Assembly (NCBI RefSeq): GCF_900005615.1
Contig: NZ_LN832559.1
Coordinates: forward strand, 224,501-288,500
Source of the DNA: Paracoccus aminovorans
GTDB lineage: Bacteria; Pseudomonadota; Alphaproteobacteria; Rhodobacterales; Rhodobacteraceae
Length of the DNA: 64,000 nucleotides
Direction of reading: 5' to 3'
Shown: positions 33,746-43,000 of the stretch, piece by piece
Position numbering within the stretch: position 1 is the first letter of the stretch
Layout: each line of letters starts with the position of its first letter
Translations under genes and position numbers: made by a program
Notes under the pieces: generated by a model
What the model saw: the letters and a program-made list of their open reading frames with translations, nothing else
Told to the model about the DNA's origin: nothing
Databases searched by the model: none

Positions 33746-33756
33746 GAAGGCACGCC

Positions 33757-34194
33757 ATGCTGACCCTCGACCTCACGAACGCGCCGCAGTGGTGTGACCT
33801 CATTCCCGGCGTGCGTGTGAAGCTCCGCCCGCTGACCACGGCCCTGATGGTCTCGGCGCGGGGCGATCCCGCGATTGCCGACCTGCCTGAGGGCGCTGCG
33901 ACCGAGGAAGCCGCGCTCGCCATGGCCAAGGCGCTGGCCCGGCGCGCGATCCTCGCATGGGAGGGGATCGGCGATGCCGATGGCAGTCCCATCGATCCGG
34001 GCCCCGAGGCCATCGACGCGCTCCTCGACCTCTGGCCTGCCTTCGAGGCGTTCCAGACAACTTACGTCGCCAAGGCCCTCCTGCTGGACGCGGAAAAAAA
34101 CGCCTCTGCGCCCTTGCCGACTGGTCCTTCGGCGGGGGCGAAGGCTACTGCGCGGCCTGTGCTGGACCCTGTCCCGACTGCCCCGCACGGCTGA
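33757..34194 (+). CDS. Tail assembly chaperone, short form (gpG-like)
   Basis: A 145-residue protein starting at ATG 33757 behind GAGAAGG. It is helical and has the usual position between tail tube and tape measure. Near its end, at codons 113-115 (GAA AAA AAC), lies the slippery heptamer A-AAA-AAC (34095-34101). Most ribosomes would make this short form. It coats the tape measure during tail assembly together with the frameshifted long form. Confidence 0.85.
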   Translation: MLTLDLTNAPQWCDLIPGVRVKLRPLTTALMVSARGDPAIADLPEGAATEEAALAMAKALARRAILAWEGIGDADGSPIDPGPEAIDALLDLWPAFEAFQTTYVAKALLLDAEKNASAPLPTGPSAGAKATARPVLDPVPTAPHG

Positions 34195-34421
34195 ACCGGC
34201 CGCTAACGCTCGAAGGCGCGCAGGTCTGGGACCTGGCGCAGCGCCTTGGCGGCCAGATGCGCGTCATCCCCGGCGCTGTGATCGGTTGGGACATGGGTGC
34301 GGCGCTGGCCCTGGGCGCGGCCCTCGGCATTTCCCCGCCTGCCATCGCCGAACTGCTGCCCGCCTTCGAGGCGGTGATGGTCCGCCGCGTCAACGAACAG
34401 ATCGCGGCCAGCCGCGACTGA
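33757..34421 (+). CDS. Tail assembly chaperone, -1 frameshifted long form (gpGT-like)
   Basis: After a -1 slip at 34095-34101 the ribosome continues in the frame that ends at 34419-34421, giving about 221 residues. The added part is Cys-rich at first (YCAACAGPCPDCPARL) and then has a conserved helical region (VWDLAQRLGGQMRVIPGAV and WDMGAALALGAALG) found as a separate DUF7697-type frame in relatives. This frame has no ATG, GTG or TTG between the heptamer and about 34257, inside the conserved region, so frameshifting is the simplest way to express it. As in lambda gpG/gpGT, the ratio of the two forms would matter for tail assembly. Confidence 0.75.
34095..34144 (+). promoter_or_regulatory. -1 frameshift site with possible stimulatory hairpin
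   Basis: The slippery heptamer is A-AAA-AAC at 34095-34101 in the reading frame of the chaperone gene. Downstream, CCTTCG (34126-34131) can pair with CGAAGG (34139-34144), 24 nt away. The hairpin spacing is longer than usual (5-9 nt), so its role is uncertain; the heptamer itself is clear. Confidence 0.75.
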
Positions 34422-34448
34422 CCCTATCCCAACCGGAGCCCCGATCCC

Positions 34449-36911
34449 ATGGCCGAGAAACGCGTCTCCGTCCGGCTCGCCGCCGTTGGCGGTCGCCAGG
34501 TGCGCGCCGAGCTGGAAGGTGTCGGTGAGGCCGGGGCCCGTGGCTTCGGCCGCCTGTCACGCGAGATGGAACTGGCGAACACCCGACTTGCGGCCTTCGC
34601 GCGTCGCGCGGGCCTCGCACTCGGGGCCGCCGCTGCCGCCGCCACGGCCTCGCTCGGGCTGATCGTCCGGTCGACGGCCGAGAGCGCCGCGCAAGTCCGA
34701 CAGTTCGCGCAGGTCGCCAACACGACGCCCGAGGCCCTGCAGCGCTGGTCGGCCGGGGCGCGGACGGTGGGTATCGAGCAGGAGAAGCTGGCCGACATCC
34801 TGAAGGACGTGAACGACCGGGTCGGGGATTTCCTGCAGACCGGCGGCGGGCCGATGGCGGATTTCTTCGAGAATGTCGCGCCGCGCGTGGGCGTCACGGC
34901 TGACCAGTTCGCGAGGCTTTCCGGTCCCGAGGCGCTGCAACTCTACGTCGACACGCTGGAACGCGCGGGACTCAGCCAGCAGGAGATGACCTTCTATCTC
35001 GAGGCCATGGCCTCGGACGCCACGCGGCTGATCCCCCTCCTGCGCAATGGTGGGGCGGAGATGACGCGGCTTGGCGACCAAGCCTCCGACCTTGGGGCGG
35101 TTCTGGACAGCGATGCGCTGGAAGCCCTGCGCCGCACGCAGCTGGCGCTGGGCACCGTATCGCTGGTCTTCGACGGGTTGCGCAACCGCATCGCCGTCGC
35201 CGTGGCCCCGACCATCGAGGCGCTCGCCAATGCCTTCGTTGCGCTGGCCTCGGACGGCGGCATCCTGCGCTCGGCCATCGACGGGCTGATCGGCAATCTC
35301 GGGCGTCTCGCCTCTTATGCCGCGACTTTCGCCGCCGTCATGGCCGGGCGCTGGGTGGCGGGCTTGGCCGCCGCCGCCCTCTCCGTACGCGGGCTCGCAA
35401 CGGCGCTCGTGTTCCTGCGCGGTGCCCTCATCCGCACCGGCATCGGGGCGTTGATCGTCGGCGCGGGCGAGCTGGTCTACCAGTTCTCGCAGCTTGTCAC
35501 CCGTGTCGGCGGCGTGGGCGAGGCCTTCCGCCTGCTCGGCGATCTGGCCCGCGAGGTCTGGTCCCGTATCGGGCTGTCGCTGGACGCTGCCCTCGCGCGG
35601 ATGGCGGCCGGGTGGGAGGGGCTGAAGGCGGCCGGTCTCTCGGCCCTCGAGGGCACCATCGCAGGCGTCGTCAGCTTCGGCGACCGGACGGCCGCGATCT
35701 TCCAAGGGGCCTATGATGCGGCCGTGGCGATCTGGGGCAGCCTGCCCGGTGCCATCGGCGATTTCGCCTTCCAGGCCGCAAACGGGCTGATCTCGGGCGT
35801 CGAGGCGATGCTGAACGGCGTCGTCACGCGCATCAACAGCTTCATCGAGACCCTGAATGCCGCGCTGGCCCTCCTGCCGGAATGGGCCACTGGCGAAGGT
35901 GGGGTGCGGATTGGAACGCTCGATCCGGTGGAACTCGGCCGCATCGGCAATCCGTTCGAGGGCGCCGCGACCGCAGCCGGTGCCGCGGCCGCGGATGCCT
36001 TCTCGGCTGCGCTGGCACGCACCTATCTGGAACCGCCCGATCTTGGCCTCGGCGCGATGGCCGAGGATGCCCTCGCTCGGGCCGATGGGTTCCGCGAAGC
36101 GGCAGGCATGCTCGCCGATGCTGCCGGTCGGCCGCTGGCCAGCTGGCAGGCGTTGAAGGATGCCGTGACCGGCACAGGGAAGGAAGCCGAGGCCGCACTC
36201 GCCGATGCGGCCGCGTCGGCCGATGCTCTCACGGCCGGGCTGAATGACACGGCCACCGCCGCCGATAGCGCGGGCGGTGCCGCGCACGACGCTGGGGCCG
36301 CTGCAGCCGAAGGCGCGGACACCGCCCTGATCGGCTGGCAGGCCGTCACCGCGGCGCTCGCCGACTACGCCGCGAAGGCTCGCAACATTGGCGGCGATAT
36401 CGGCAGCGCGCTGGTCGGGGCGTTTCAGAGCGCCGAGAACGCCATCGGCGACTTCGTGAAGACCGGCAAACTCGACTTCCGAGATCTGGTCACATCGATG
36501 ATCGCCGATCTCGCCAAGCTCGCCGCCCGGCGTTTCATCCTTGGCCCCATCGCCAACGCCCTTTCCGGCGCGCTGGGCGGGGCAGGCGGGATTTTCGCAA
36601 ACATCCTGCATGCAGGCGGGATGGTCGGCGGCCCGAGCCCCGGCCGGATGGTCCCGGCCCTGGCATTCGCGGGCGCGTCTCGGATGCACACCGGCGGTTG
36701 GGCCGGACTGCGCCCCGATGAAGTGCCCGCGATCCTGCAACGCGGGGAGCGGGTTCTCTCCCGGCGCGAAGCAGCAAGCTACGGCCAGGCGGGCGCGCCC
36801 ACCGTCAACGTCACGATCAACGCCCGCGACGCCGAGAGTTTCCGCCAGTCCCGGACGCAGGTCGCCAGCGACATCGCCCGAGCCGTGTCCCTCGGGCAGA
36901 GGGGGATGTGA
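34449..36911 (+). CDS. Tail tape measure protein
   Basis: An 820-residue protein. It starts with a coiled region (GARGFGRLSREMELANTRLA), has several hydrophobic segments (about 55-80, 300-350) and a long Ala-rich helical part, and ends with LDFRDLVTSMIADLAKLAARRF, then FILGPIANALSGALGG, the C-terminal signature of lambda-type tape measures. Its length sets the tail length; the size suggests a siphovirus tail of roughly 120 nm, using the usual 0.15 nm per residue. Confidence 0.9.
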   Translation: MAEKRVSVRLAAVGGRQVRAELEGVGEAGARGFGRLSREMELANTRLAAFARRAGLALGAAAAAATASLGLIVRSTAESAAQVRQFAQVANTTPEALQRWSAGARTVGIEQEKLADILKDVNDRVGDFLQTGGGPMADFFENVAPRVGVTADQFARLSGPEALQLYVDTLERAGLSQQEMTFYLEAMASDATRLIPLLRNGGAEMTRLGDQASDLGAVLDSDALEALRRTQLALGTVSLVFDGLRNRIAVAVAPTIEALANAFVALASDGGILRSAIDGLIGNLGRLASYAATFAAVMAGRWVAGLAAAALSVRGLATALVFLRGALIRTGIGALIVGAGELVYQFSQLVTRVGGVGEAFRLLGDLAREVWSRIGLSLDAALARMAAGWEGLKAAGLSALEGTIAGVVSFGDRTAAIFQGAYDAAVAIWGSLPGAIGDFAFQAANGLISGVEAMLNGVVTRINSFIETLNAALALLPEWATGEGGVRIGTLDPVELGRIGNPFEGAATAAGAAAADAFSAALARTYLEPPDLGLGAMAEDALARADGFREAAGMLADAAGRPLASWQALKDAVTGTGKEAEAALADAAASADALTAGLNDTATAADSAGGAAHDAGAAAAEGADTALIGWQAVTAALADYAAKARNIGGDIGSALVGAFQSAENAIGDFVKTGKLDFRDLVTSMIADLAKLAARRFILGPIANALSGALGGAGGIFANILHAGGMVGGPSPGRMVPALAFAGASRMHTGGWAGLRPDEVPAILQRGERVLSRREAASYGQAGAPTVNVTINARDAESFRQSRTQVASDIARAVSLGQRGM

Positions 36912-37537
36912 TGGCCTTCCACGAGGTCCGGTTTCCGGACAACATCAGCCGCGGCGCACGCGGTGGCCCCGAGCGGCGCACCCAGATCGTCGAGCTCGCC
37001 TCGGGCGCCGAGGAACGCAACGCCAGCTGGGCCAACAGCCGCCGCCGCTATGACGTCGCCTATGGCATTCGCCGCGCTGATGATCTGGCGGCGGTCGTCG
37101 CCTTCTTCGAGGCCCGCAACGGCCGCCTGCACGGCTTCCGCTTCAAGGACTGGGCCGATTTCAAGTCCTGCCTGCCGTCGCAGACGCCGGGGCCGACCAA
37201 CCAGCCGATTGGCACCGGCAACGGATCGGCCACCCTGTTTCAACTGACCAAGCGCTACACTTCCGGCGCGCAGTCCTGGACGCGCTCGATCACCAAGCCG
37301 GTGGCCGGGACCGTCACCCTAGCCCTGAACGGCACGCCGCAGGCCTCCGGCTGGTCGGTTTCCACTGCGACGGGCCTCGTCACCTTCACCACCGCCCCGG
37401 CCGCAGGCGTCGCGATCACCGCAGGTTTCGAATTCGACGTCCCCGTCCGCTTCGACACTGACGCCCTCGACGTCACGCTCGATCTCGAACGTCTCGGATC
37501 GATCACCACGATCCCCCTCATCGAACTCCGCCTCTGA
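36911..37537 (+). CDS. DUF2460 distal tail protein (GTA gp12-like)
   Basis: A 208-residue protein starting at ATG 36911, overlapping the tape-measure stop. The pattern FHEVRFPDNISRGARGGPER and GFRFKDWADFKS belongs to DUF2460/TIGR02217, the distal tail protein of the Rhodobacter gene transfer agent and related phages. It forms the ring at the tail tip, below the tube. It is the first of the four GTA-like baseplate genes here. Confidence 0.88.
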   Translation: MAFHEVRFPDNISRGARGGPERRTQIVELASGAEERNASWANSRRRYDVAYGIRRADDLAAVVAFFEARNGRLHGFRFKDWADFKSCLPSQTPGPTNQPIGTGNGSATLFQLTKRYTSGAQSWTRSITKPVAGTVTLALNGTPQASGWSVSTATGLVTFTTAPAAGVAITAGFEFDVPVRFDTDALDVTLDLERLGSITTIPLIELRL

Positions 37538-37549
37538 AGGACCGATCCC

Positions 37550-37840
37550 ATGTCCGAACCCACGACCGTGCGCATGGGCGCACTGGCCGCCTACCTGAGC
37601 CTTGCCCTCGCGCTGTCGGCGCAGGGCGGGGCCGCGATCTGGTGGGCGGGCACGCAGAACACCCGCATGACGTCGCTCGAGGCGCGGGTGGCCGAACTGC
37701 TCTCCACCTCGCCGCTCTACCACCGGCAGATCGTCGAAGCCGACCGCCGCATCGCCGTCATCGACGAGCGGATCGCAAACATCCTCGCCCGGATCGAGGC
37801 GCTGACCGCCGCGCTCGAACGCCGCCACGACGTCCCCTGA
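37550..37840 (+). CDS. Small membrane protein with coiled coil, possible lysis accessory
   Basis: A 96-residue protein with one membrane helix (about 10-32, ALAAYLSLALALSAQGGAAIW) and a C-terminal coiled coil (VEADRRIAVIDERIANILARIEAL). The topology (short N-terminal tail, then periplasmic coil) and the position just before the endolysin suit an i-spanin-like or holin-accessory protein. No family is firmly recognised. Confidence 0.55.
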   Translation: MSEPTTVRMGALAAYLSLALALSAQGGAAIWWAGTQNTRMTSLEARVAELLSTSPLYHRQIVEADRRIAVIDERIANILARIEALTAALERRHDVP

Positions 37841-37861
37841 TTTCCCAAAAGGACCACCGCC

Positions 37862-38512
37862 ATGCAGACCACCGACCGGGGGCTTCTGGCCCTGATCCGG
37901 CACGAAGGCGTCGTGCCCGGACCCTATCTCGACGTGAGGGACGTCTGGACCTTTGGCATCGGCCACACCGCTGCTGCCGGGCCGCCCGATCCGGCGCGCA
38001 TGCCACGCGGGATGCCCGCCGACACGCAAGCCGGGATCAGCGAGGCGTTTCGGCTCTTTCGCACCGACCTCGCGACCTACGAGGCCGAAGTGCTGCGCGC
38101 GGTGAAGGTGCCGCTGGAACCGCACGAGTTCGATGCGCTGGTCTCCTTCCACTACAACACGGGTGGCATCGCCAAGGCTGCGCTGACACGTCACCTGAAC
38201 GCAGGCAACCGCGCGGCGGCCGCAGCGGCCTTCATGGGCTGGCTCAAGCCCGCCGCCATTCGGTCCCGGCGCGAGGCGGAACGCGATCTCTTCGCGAAAG
38301 GTATCTACCCGACCGGCACCGTCCCGGTCTGGGCCGTCGACCGCAACGGCAGGGTGGATTTCTCGCGGCCGATCAGGCGGCTGACCGAGGCCGAGGCGCT
38401 GGCCTTGCTGCGCCCGAGCGGCACGCCAATGCCGCCTCCCACCCATCCCGCCACCGCGCCCAGCTGGTGGCAGCGCCTCGCCAGCCTCTTCACCGGAAAG
38501 GAAACGACATGA
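37862..38512 (+). CDS. GH24 endolysin (T4-lysozyme type)
   Basis: A 216-residue lysozyme. The GH24 catalytic triad fits exactly as Glu15-x8-Asp24-x5-Thr30 (RHEG...YLDV...VWTFGIGHT). The helical domain continues to about 140 (FDALVSFHYNTG, then GGIAKAALTRHLNAGN), and a C-terminal extension of 60 residues may bind the cell wall. There is no signal peptide, so it needs a holin; the next gene can supply one. It cleaves peptidoglycan at the end of the phage cycle. Confidence 0.9.
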   Translation: MQTTDRGLLALIRHEGVVPGPYLDVRDVWTFGIGHTAAAGPPDPARMPRGMPADTQAGISEAFRLFRTDLATYEAEVLRAVKVPLEPHEFDALVSFHYNTGGIAKAALTRHLNAGNRAAAAAAFMGWLKPAAIRSRREAERDLFAKGIYPTGTVPVWAVDRNGRVDFSRPIRRLTEAEALALLRPSGTPMPPPTHPATAPSWWQRLASLFTGKETT

Positions 38513-38718
38513 ACTGGACCTTTGCCCGCGGCCTCGTCTATCTCGCCTGCCTTATCGCCTCCGGCCTCGCGATGGCGGGGCTGGCGGATTTCGACCTGGC
38601 GACCGGAACCTTCGACCTCAGGCCCTTCAACCTCTATGCCCTGACCGGCGCGGCAGGCGGGGTCGTCTCCTCGGCGCTGGCCTCGATCGCGCTCTGGCGC
38701 GGCTGGGGGCGGAAGTGA
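38509..38718 (+). CDS. Holin-like protein
   Basis: A 69-residue protein with two membrane helices (LVYLACLIASGLAMAGLADF and LYALTGAAGGVVSSALASIA) and a short basic tail (WRGWGRK). Size, topology and the 4-nt overlap with the endolysin gene fit a class II holin, which would let the endolysin cross the membrane. The stop overlaps the GTG start of the next tail gene. Confidence 0.65.
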   Translation: MNWTFARGLVYLACLIASGLAMAGLADFDLATGTFDLRPFNLYALTGAAGGVVSSALASIALWRGWGRK

Positions 38719-39599
38719 AGTCGCTCCCGCCAGCACTGCAGGCCCATCTCGACGAAGGCACCACGACGCTCGCCTGGTGCTGGCGGATCACCCGGGCGGA
38801 CGGCGTGACCTTCGGCTTCACCGATCACGACCGGACGCTGTCGTTCGACGGGACCGAGTTCGAACCGGAAAGCGGGCTGACGGCGTCCGAAGTCCGGTCG
38901 GGGTCGGATCTGTCCGTGGATGCGCAGGATGCCCAAGGGGTGCTGTCGTCGGACCGGATCACCGAGACCGACATCCTCGACGGCCGGTGGGACAATGCGG
39001 CAGTCGAGGTCTGGCGCGTGAACTGGTCGGCCCCGGCGCAGCGCGTGCTCCTGCGCCGCGGCGCCATCGGTCAGATCCGGCGCGGGCGGCTCGCCTTCGT
39101 CGCCGAGGTCAGGTCGCTGGCGCACATCCTTGGCCAGACCGTCGGACGAACGTTCCAGGCCAGCTGCGACGCCGCGCTGGGTGATGCACGCTGCGGCGTG
39201 AACCTTGAGGCCCCGGCCTTCAAGGGCATCGGCGCGGTGATCGATGCGCTGCGCGACCGAGCCTTTACAGCCTCCGGCCTCGGCAGTTTCGCGGCGGGGT
39301 GGTTCGCCTTCGGTCTCGTCGAATGGTCGACTGGGGCGAATGCCGGGCGACGGGTCGAGGTGCTGTCGCATGATCTCGTCGACGGTCTGGCGATCCTCAC
39401 CCTGCTGGAAGCCCCGGTGCGGCCGATCATGGCGACGGATGCTTTTGTGGTCCGGGCGGGCTGCGACAAGCGGATCGCGACCTGCGGGACGAAGTTCGCC
39501 AATGTCGCCAACTTTCGCGGCTTCCCCCACATCCCAGGTCAAGACGCGGTCCTGCGCTACGCTAGCAAGGACGGCGGCCACGAGGGAGCTGTGCTGTGA
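38715..39599 (+). CDS. DUF2163 baseplate protein (GTA gp13-like)
   Basis: A 294-residue protein that starts at GTG 38715 inside the holin stop. The segments TLAWCWRITRADGVTFGFTDHD at the N-terminus, and CDAALGDARCGVNL and CDKRIATCGTKFANVANFRGFPH near the end, are diagnostic for DUF2163/TIGR02218, the hub protein of the GTA baseplate. The Cys pairs in relatives bind an Fe-S cluster. It follows DUF2460 after the lysis genes, so the lysis module is inserted between two baseplate genes. Confidence 0.88.
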   Translation: MKSLPPALQAHLDEGTTTLAWCWRITRADGVTFGFTDHDRTLSFDGTEFEPESGLTASEVRSGSDLSVDAQDAQGVLSSDRITETDILDGRWDNAAVEVWRVNWSAPAQRVLLRRGAIGQIRRGRLAFVAEVRSLAHILGQTVGRTFQASCDAALGDARCGVNLEAPAFKGIGAVIDALRDRAFTASGLGSFAAGWFAFGLVEWSTGANAGRRVEVLSHDLVDGLAILTLLEAPVRPIMATDAFVVRAGCDKRIATCGTKFANVANFRGFPHIPGQDAVLRYASKDGGHEGAVL

Positions 39600-40030
39600 A
39601 GGCCGCCGATCCGACCCGCGTCATCGCCGCTGCCCGATCCTGGCTTGGCACGCCCTATCACGACCAGGCGAGCTTGCGCGGGGTCGGCTGCGACTGCCTC
39701 GGCCTCGCGCGCGGTGTCTGGCGCGACGTGGTCGGGCCGGAGCCCTTCCCGATCCCGCCCTACAGCCGGGATTGGGGCGAGACCGGTCCGCGCGAGGTTC
39801 TGGCGGATGGAGCGCGGGCGATGATGCCGGAGATCGCACCGGCAGATGCCCCACCCGGCGCGCTGGTCCTGTTCCGCATGATGCCCCGCGCTATCGCCAA
39901 GCATGTCGGCATCCTGACCGGACCGGGCACCTTCCTTCACGCCTATGAGCGACTAGGCGTGATCGAGGAACCGCTGACGCCCACATGGCGACGCCGCATC
40001 GCCTTCGCCTTCCTCTTCCCCGCTCGCTGA
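39596..40030 (+). CDS. NlpC/P60 tail peptidase (GTA gp14-like)
   Basis: A 144-residue Cys/His peptidase that starts at GTG 39596, overlapping the previous stop. Catalytic Cys34 is in GCDCLGLARG, and His at about 102 is in AKHVGILTG. It is the TIGR02219 family, a baseplate cell-wall hydrolase that opens a passage through the peptidoglycan during DNA entry. Confidence 0.88.
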   Translation: MKAADPTRVIAAARSWLGTPYHDQASLRGVGCDCLGLARGVWRDVVGPEPFPIPPYSRDWGETGPREVLADGARAMMPEIAPADAPPGALVLFRMMPRAIAKHVGILTGPGTFLHAYERLGVIEEPLTPTWRRRIAFAFLFPAR

Positions 40031-40039
40031 GATTTTCCC

Positions 40040-43000
40040 ATGGCCACGCTTGTCCTCGGCGCTGTCGGTTCCGCCATCGGCGGGGCGTTCGGTGGCGCGA
40101 TCCTCGGTTTTTCCGGAGCCGCCATCGGCGGTTTCATCGGCTCGACCATCGGTTCGGTCGTCGATAGCTGGATCGTGTCCTCGCTGGCGCCCGCGCAGAA
40201 GATCGAGGGCCAGCGCCTCGACAGCTTGCGGATCACCTCGGCCACGGAAGGCGCGATCATCCCGCGCCTTTACGGCCGCATGCGCATTGGCGGCAACATC
40301 ATCTGGGCCACGGATTTCCGCGAGGAGACCAAGACCACGACACAGGGCGGCGGCAAGGGCGGCGGCGGTGGCCGGGTCCAGACGACGGAATACCTCTACT
40401 ACGCCTCCTTCGCGGTCGCCTTGTGCGAAGGCCCGATCACCGGCATCGGCCGCATCTGGGCGGACGGCAAGCCGCTCGACATGACCGGGATCACCTGGCG
40501 CTGGTATCCCGGCGACGAAGCGCAAGCTGCGGACCCCTTCATCGCGGCCAAAATGGGGGTGACCAATACCCCAGCCTATCGCGGGACAGCCTATGTGGTC
40601 TTCGAGGAACTGGCGCTCTCGAACTACGGCAATCGACTGCCGCAGCTTTCGTTCGAGGTCTTCCGGCCGCTCGCGGATCCCGACACGGCCGAGGGGCTGG
40701 TCAAAGCCGTGACCATGATCCCGGCCTCGGGCGAGTTCACCTATGCTACCGAAGCGGTCCGCAAGACAGTCGGGGCCACGACCACCATCTTTGGCCAGAC
40801 GACAGGCGGCACCACCTCGGCCGAGAACCTGAACGCGCTGCCCGATGAGGCCGATATCGTCGTGGCCCTCGACCGTTTGCAGGCCATGGCCCCGGCCGTC
40901 GAGAGTGTCAGCCTCGTCGTCGCCTGGTTCGGCAATGACCTGCGCGCGGGCAATTGCTCGATCAAACCGGGCGTCGAGGTGGCGACGAAGGTCACCAGCC
41001 CAAAGGTGTGGACGGTCAACGGCGTGGCACGGGCCGCCGCCCATCTCGTCAGCCGCGATGCCGAGGATCGGCCCGTCTATGGCGGCACACCTGCGGATTT
41101 CGCGGTGGTGCAGGCGATCCGCGAGATGAAGGCGCGCGGCCTGCGCGTCACCTTCTATCCCTTCCTGCTGATGGACGTGCCACCCGGCAACACGCTGCCG
41201 AACCCCTACAGCGCGAATGCCGCGACGCCGGGCCAGCCGAGTTTCCCGTGGCGGGGCCGGATCACCTGTTCCCCGGCGTCGGGCTATGCCGGAACTGCGG
41301 ACAAGACAGCAGCCGCCGCAACACAGGTCTCCAGCTTCTTCGGTACAGCCACCCTGGCGCAGTTCGCAGTATCGGGCGACAACGTGAACTGGACCGGCCC
41401 CGCGGGTGACTGGGGCCTGAGGCGCATGATCCTGCATTACGCCCATCTCTGCACGGTGGCGGGAGGTGTCGATGCCTTCCTGATCGGGACCGAGATGCGG
41501 GGACTGTCGACGATCCGGTCCAGCGGCAGCGCCTATCCGGCCGTGACGGCGTTCAAGGCGCTGGCGGCGGATGTAAAGTCAGTCCTCGGCGCGGGCACCA
41601 AGGTCGGCTATGCTTCCGACTGGTCCGAGTATTTCGGCCACCAGCCCGGCGATGGAACAGGGGACGTGTTCTTCCACCTCGACCCGCTCTGGTCGGACGC
41701 GAACATCGACTTCATCGGCATCGACAACTACATGCCGCTCTCCGACTGGCGCGACGGGTTCGACCATGCCGACGCCCTCGAGGGCTGGCCCGGCATCCAT
41801 GACCGGGCCTACCTGCAGGCCAACATTGCCGGGGGCGAGGGCTTCGACTGGTTCTATGCCAGTGCGGCCGACAGGTCGGCGCAACTGCGCACGCCCATCA
41901 CCGACGGCGCTGCAGGCAAGTCCTGGGTCTTCCGCTACAAGGATCTCCGCGCCTGGTGGTCGAACCCGCATTTCAACCGACCGGGCGGGATCGAGAGCGG
42001 CACGCCGACGGCATGGGTGCCGCAGTCAAAGCCCGTCTGGTTCACCGAGCTTGGATGCCCCGCCATCGACCGAGGCACGAACCAGCCGAACGTGTTCTTC
42101 GACCCGAAGTCCTCCGAGAGCTTCACGCCTTACTTCTCGCGCGGCTGGCGCGACGACGCCATCCAGCGTGCCTACCTCGAGGCCAGTTACCTCTGGTGGG
42201 GCACCTCAGCGAACAATCCGGTTTCGGCCATCTACGGCGACCGGATGGTGCATGTGCCGGAATGCGCCGCCTGGACCTGGGATGCGCGGCCCTATCCCTT
42301 CTTCCCCGAACTGACGGGCATCTGGACGGACGGCCCCAACTGGCGGCTCGGTCACTGGCTGACAGGTCGGCTGGGCGCGGTGTCGCTCGCCGCGCTCGTG
42401 CGCCACCTCTGCATGCGCGCCGGTCTTGCGGAAAGCCTGATCGACGTTTCCGGCCTCTGGGGCGCGGTCGAGGGCTATGTCATCGGCGCGCTGGAAAGCC
42501 CGCGCGCGTCGATTTCTACTTTGGCCCGCCACTTCGGCTTCGATGCCATCGAGACCGAGGGCGTGATCCGCTTCGTCATGCGCGGCCGGGCATCCAGCCT
42601 GACCCTATCGGTCGACGATCTGGCCTCCAGCCGCGAGGGTGAGGTGCTGGAACTGACGCGGGGCCAGGAAACCGAGCTGCCGCAGGCGCTGAAATGGCAA
42701 CTAGCCCGGGCCGACGAGGACTACGACGCCGCGCTGGTCGAGGCGCGACGCATCACCGTCGATACGGCGCGGATCACATCGGAGAGTTTCCCGATGGCCG
42801 TTCCGCCGGAAGAGGCGGAACGCCGCTGCCGCCGCGCTCTGCTCGAAGCCTGGACTGGGCGCGAGAGCGCAATCTTCCGCCTTCCGCCCTCGCGGCTGGC
42901 GCTCGATCCCGCCGACGTGATCCGGCTCGCCCATGACGGGCGGGAGATCGAGTTCCGTCTCGTCTCCGTCGCGGATGCCGAGGCACGCGGAGTGGAAGCG

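Noticed and set aside
34557..36740. 727-codon open frame on the minus strand
   Set aside because: Antisense of the tape measure gene; no recognisable protein features.
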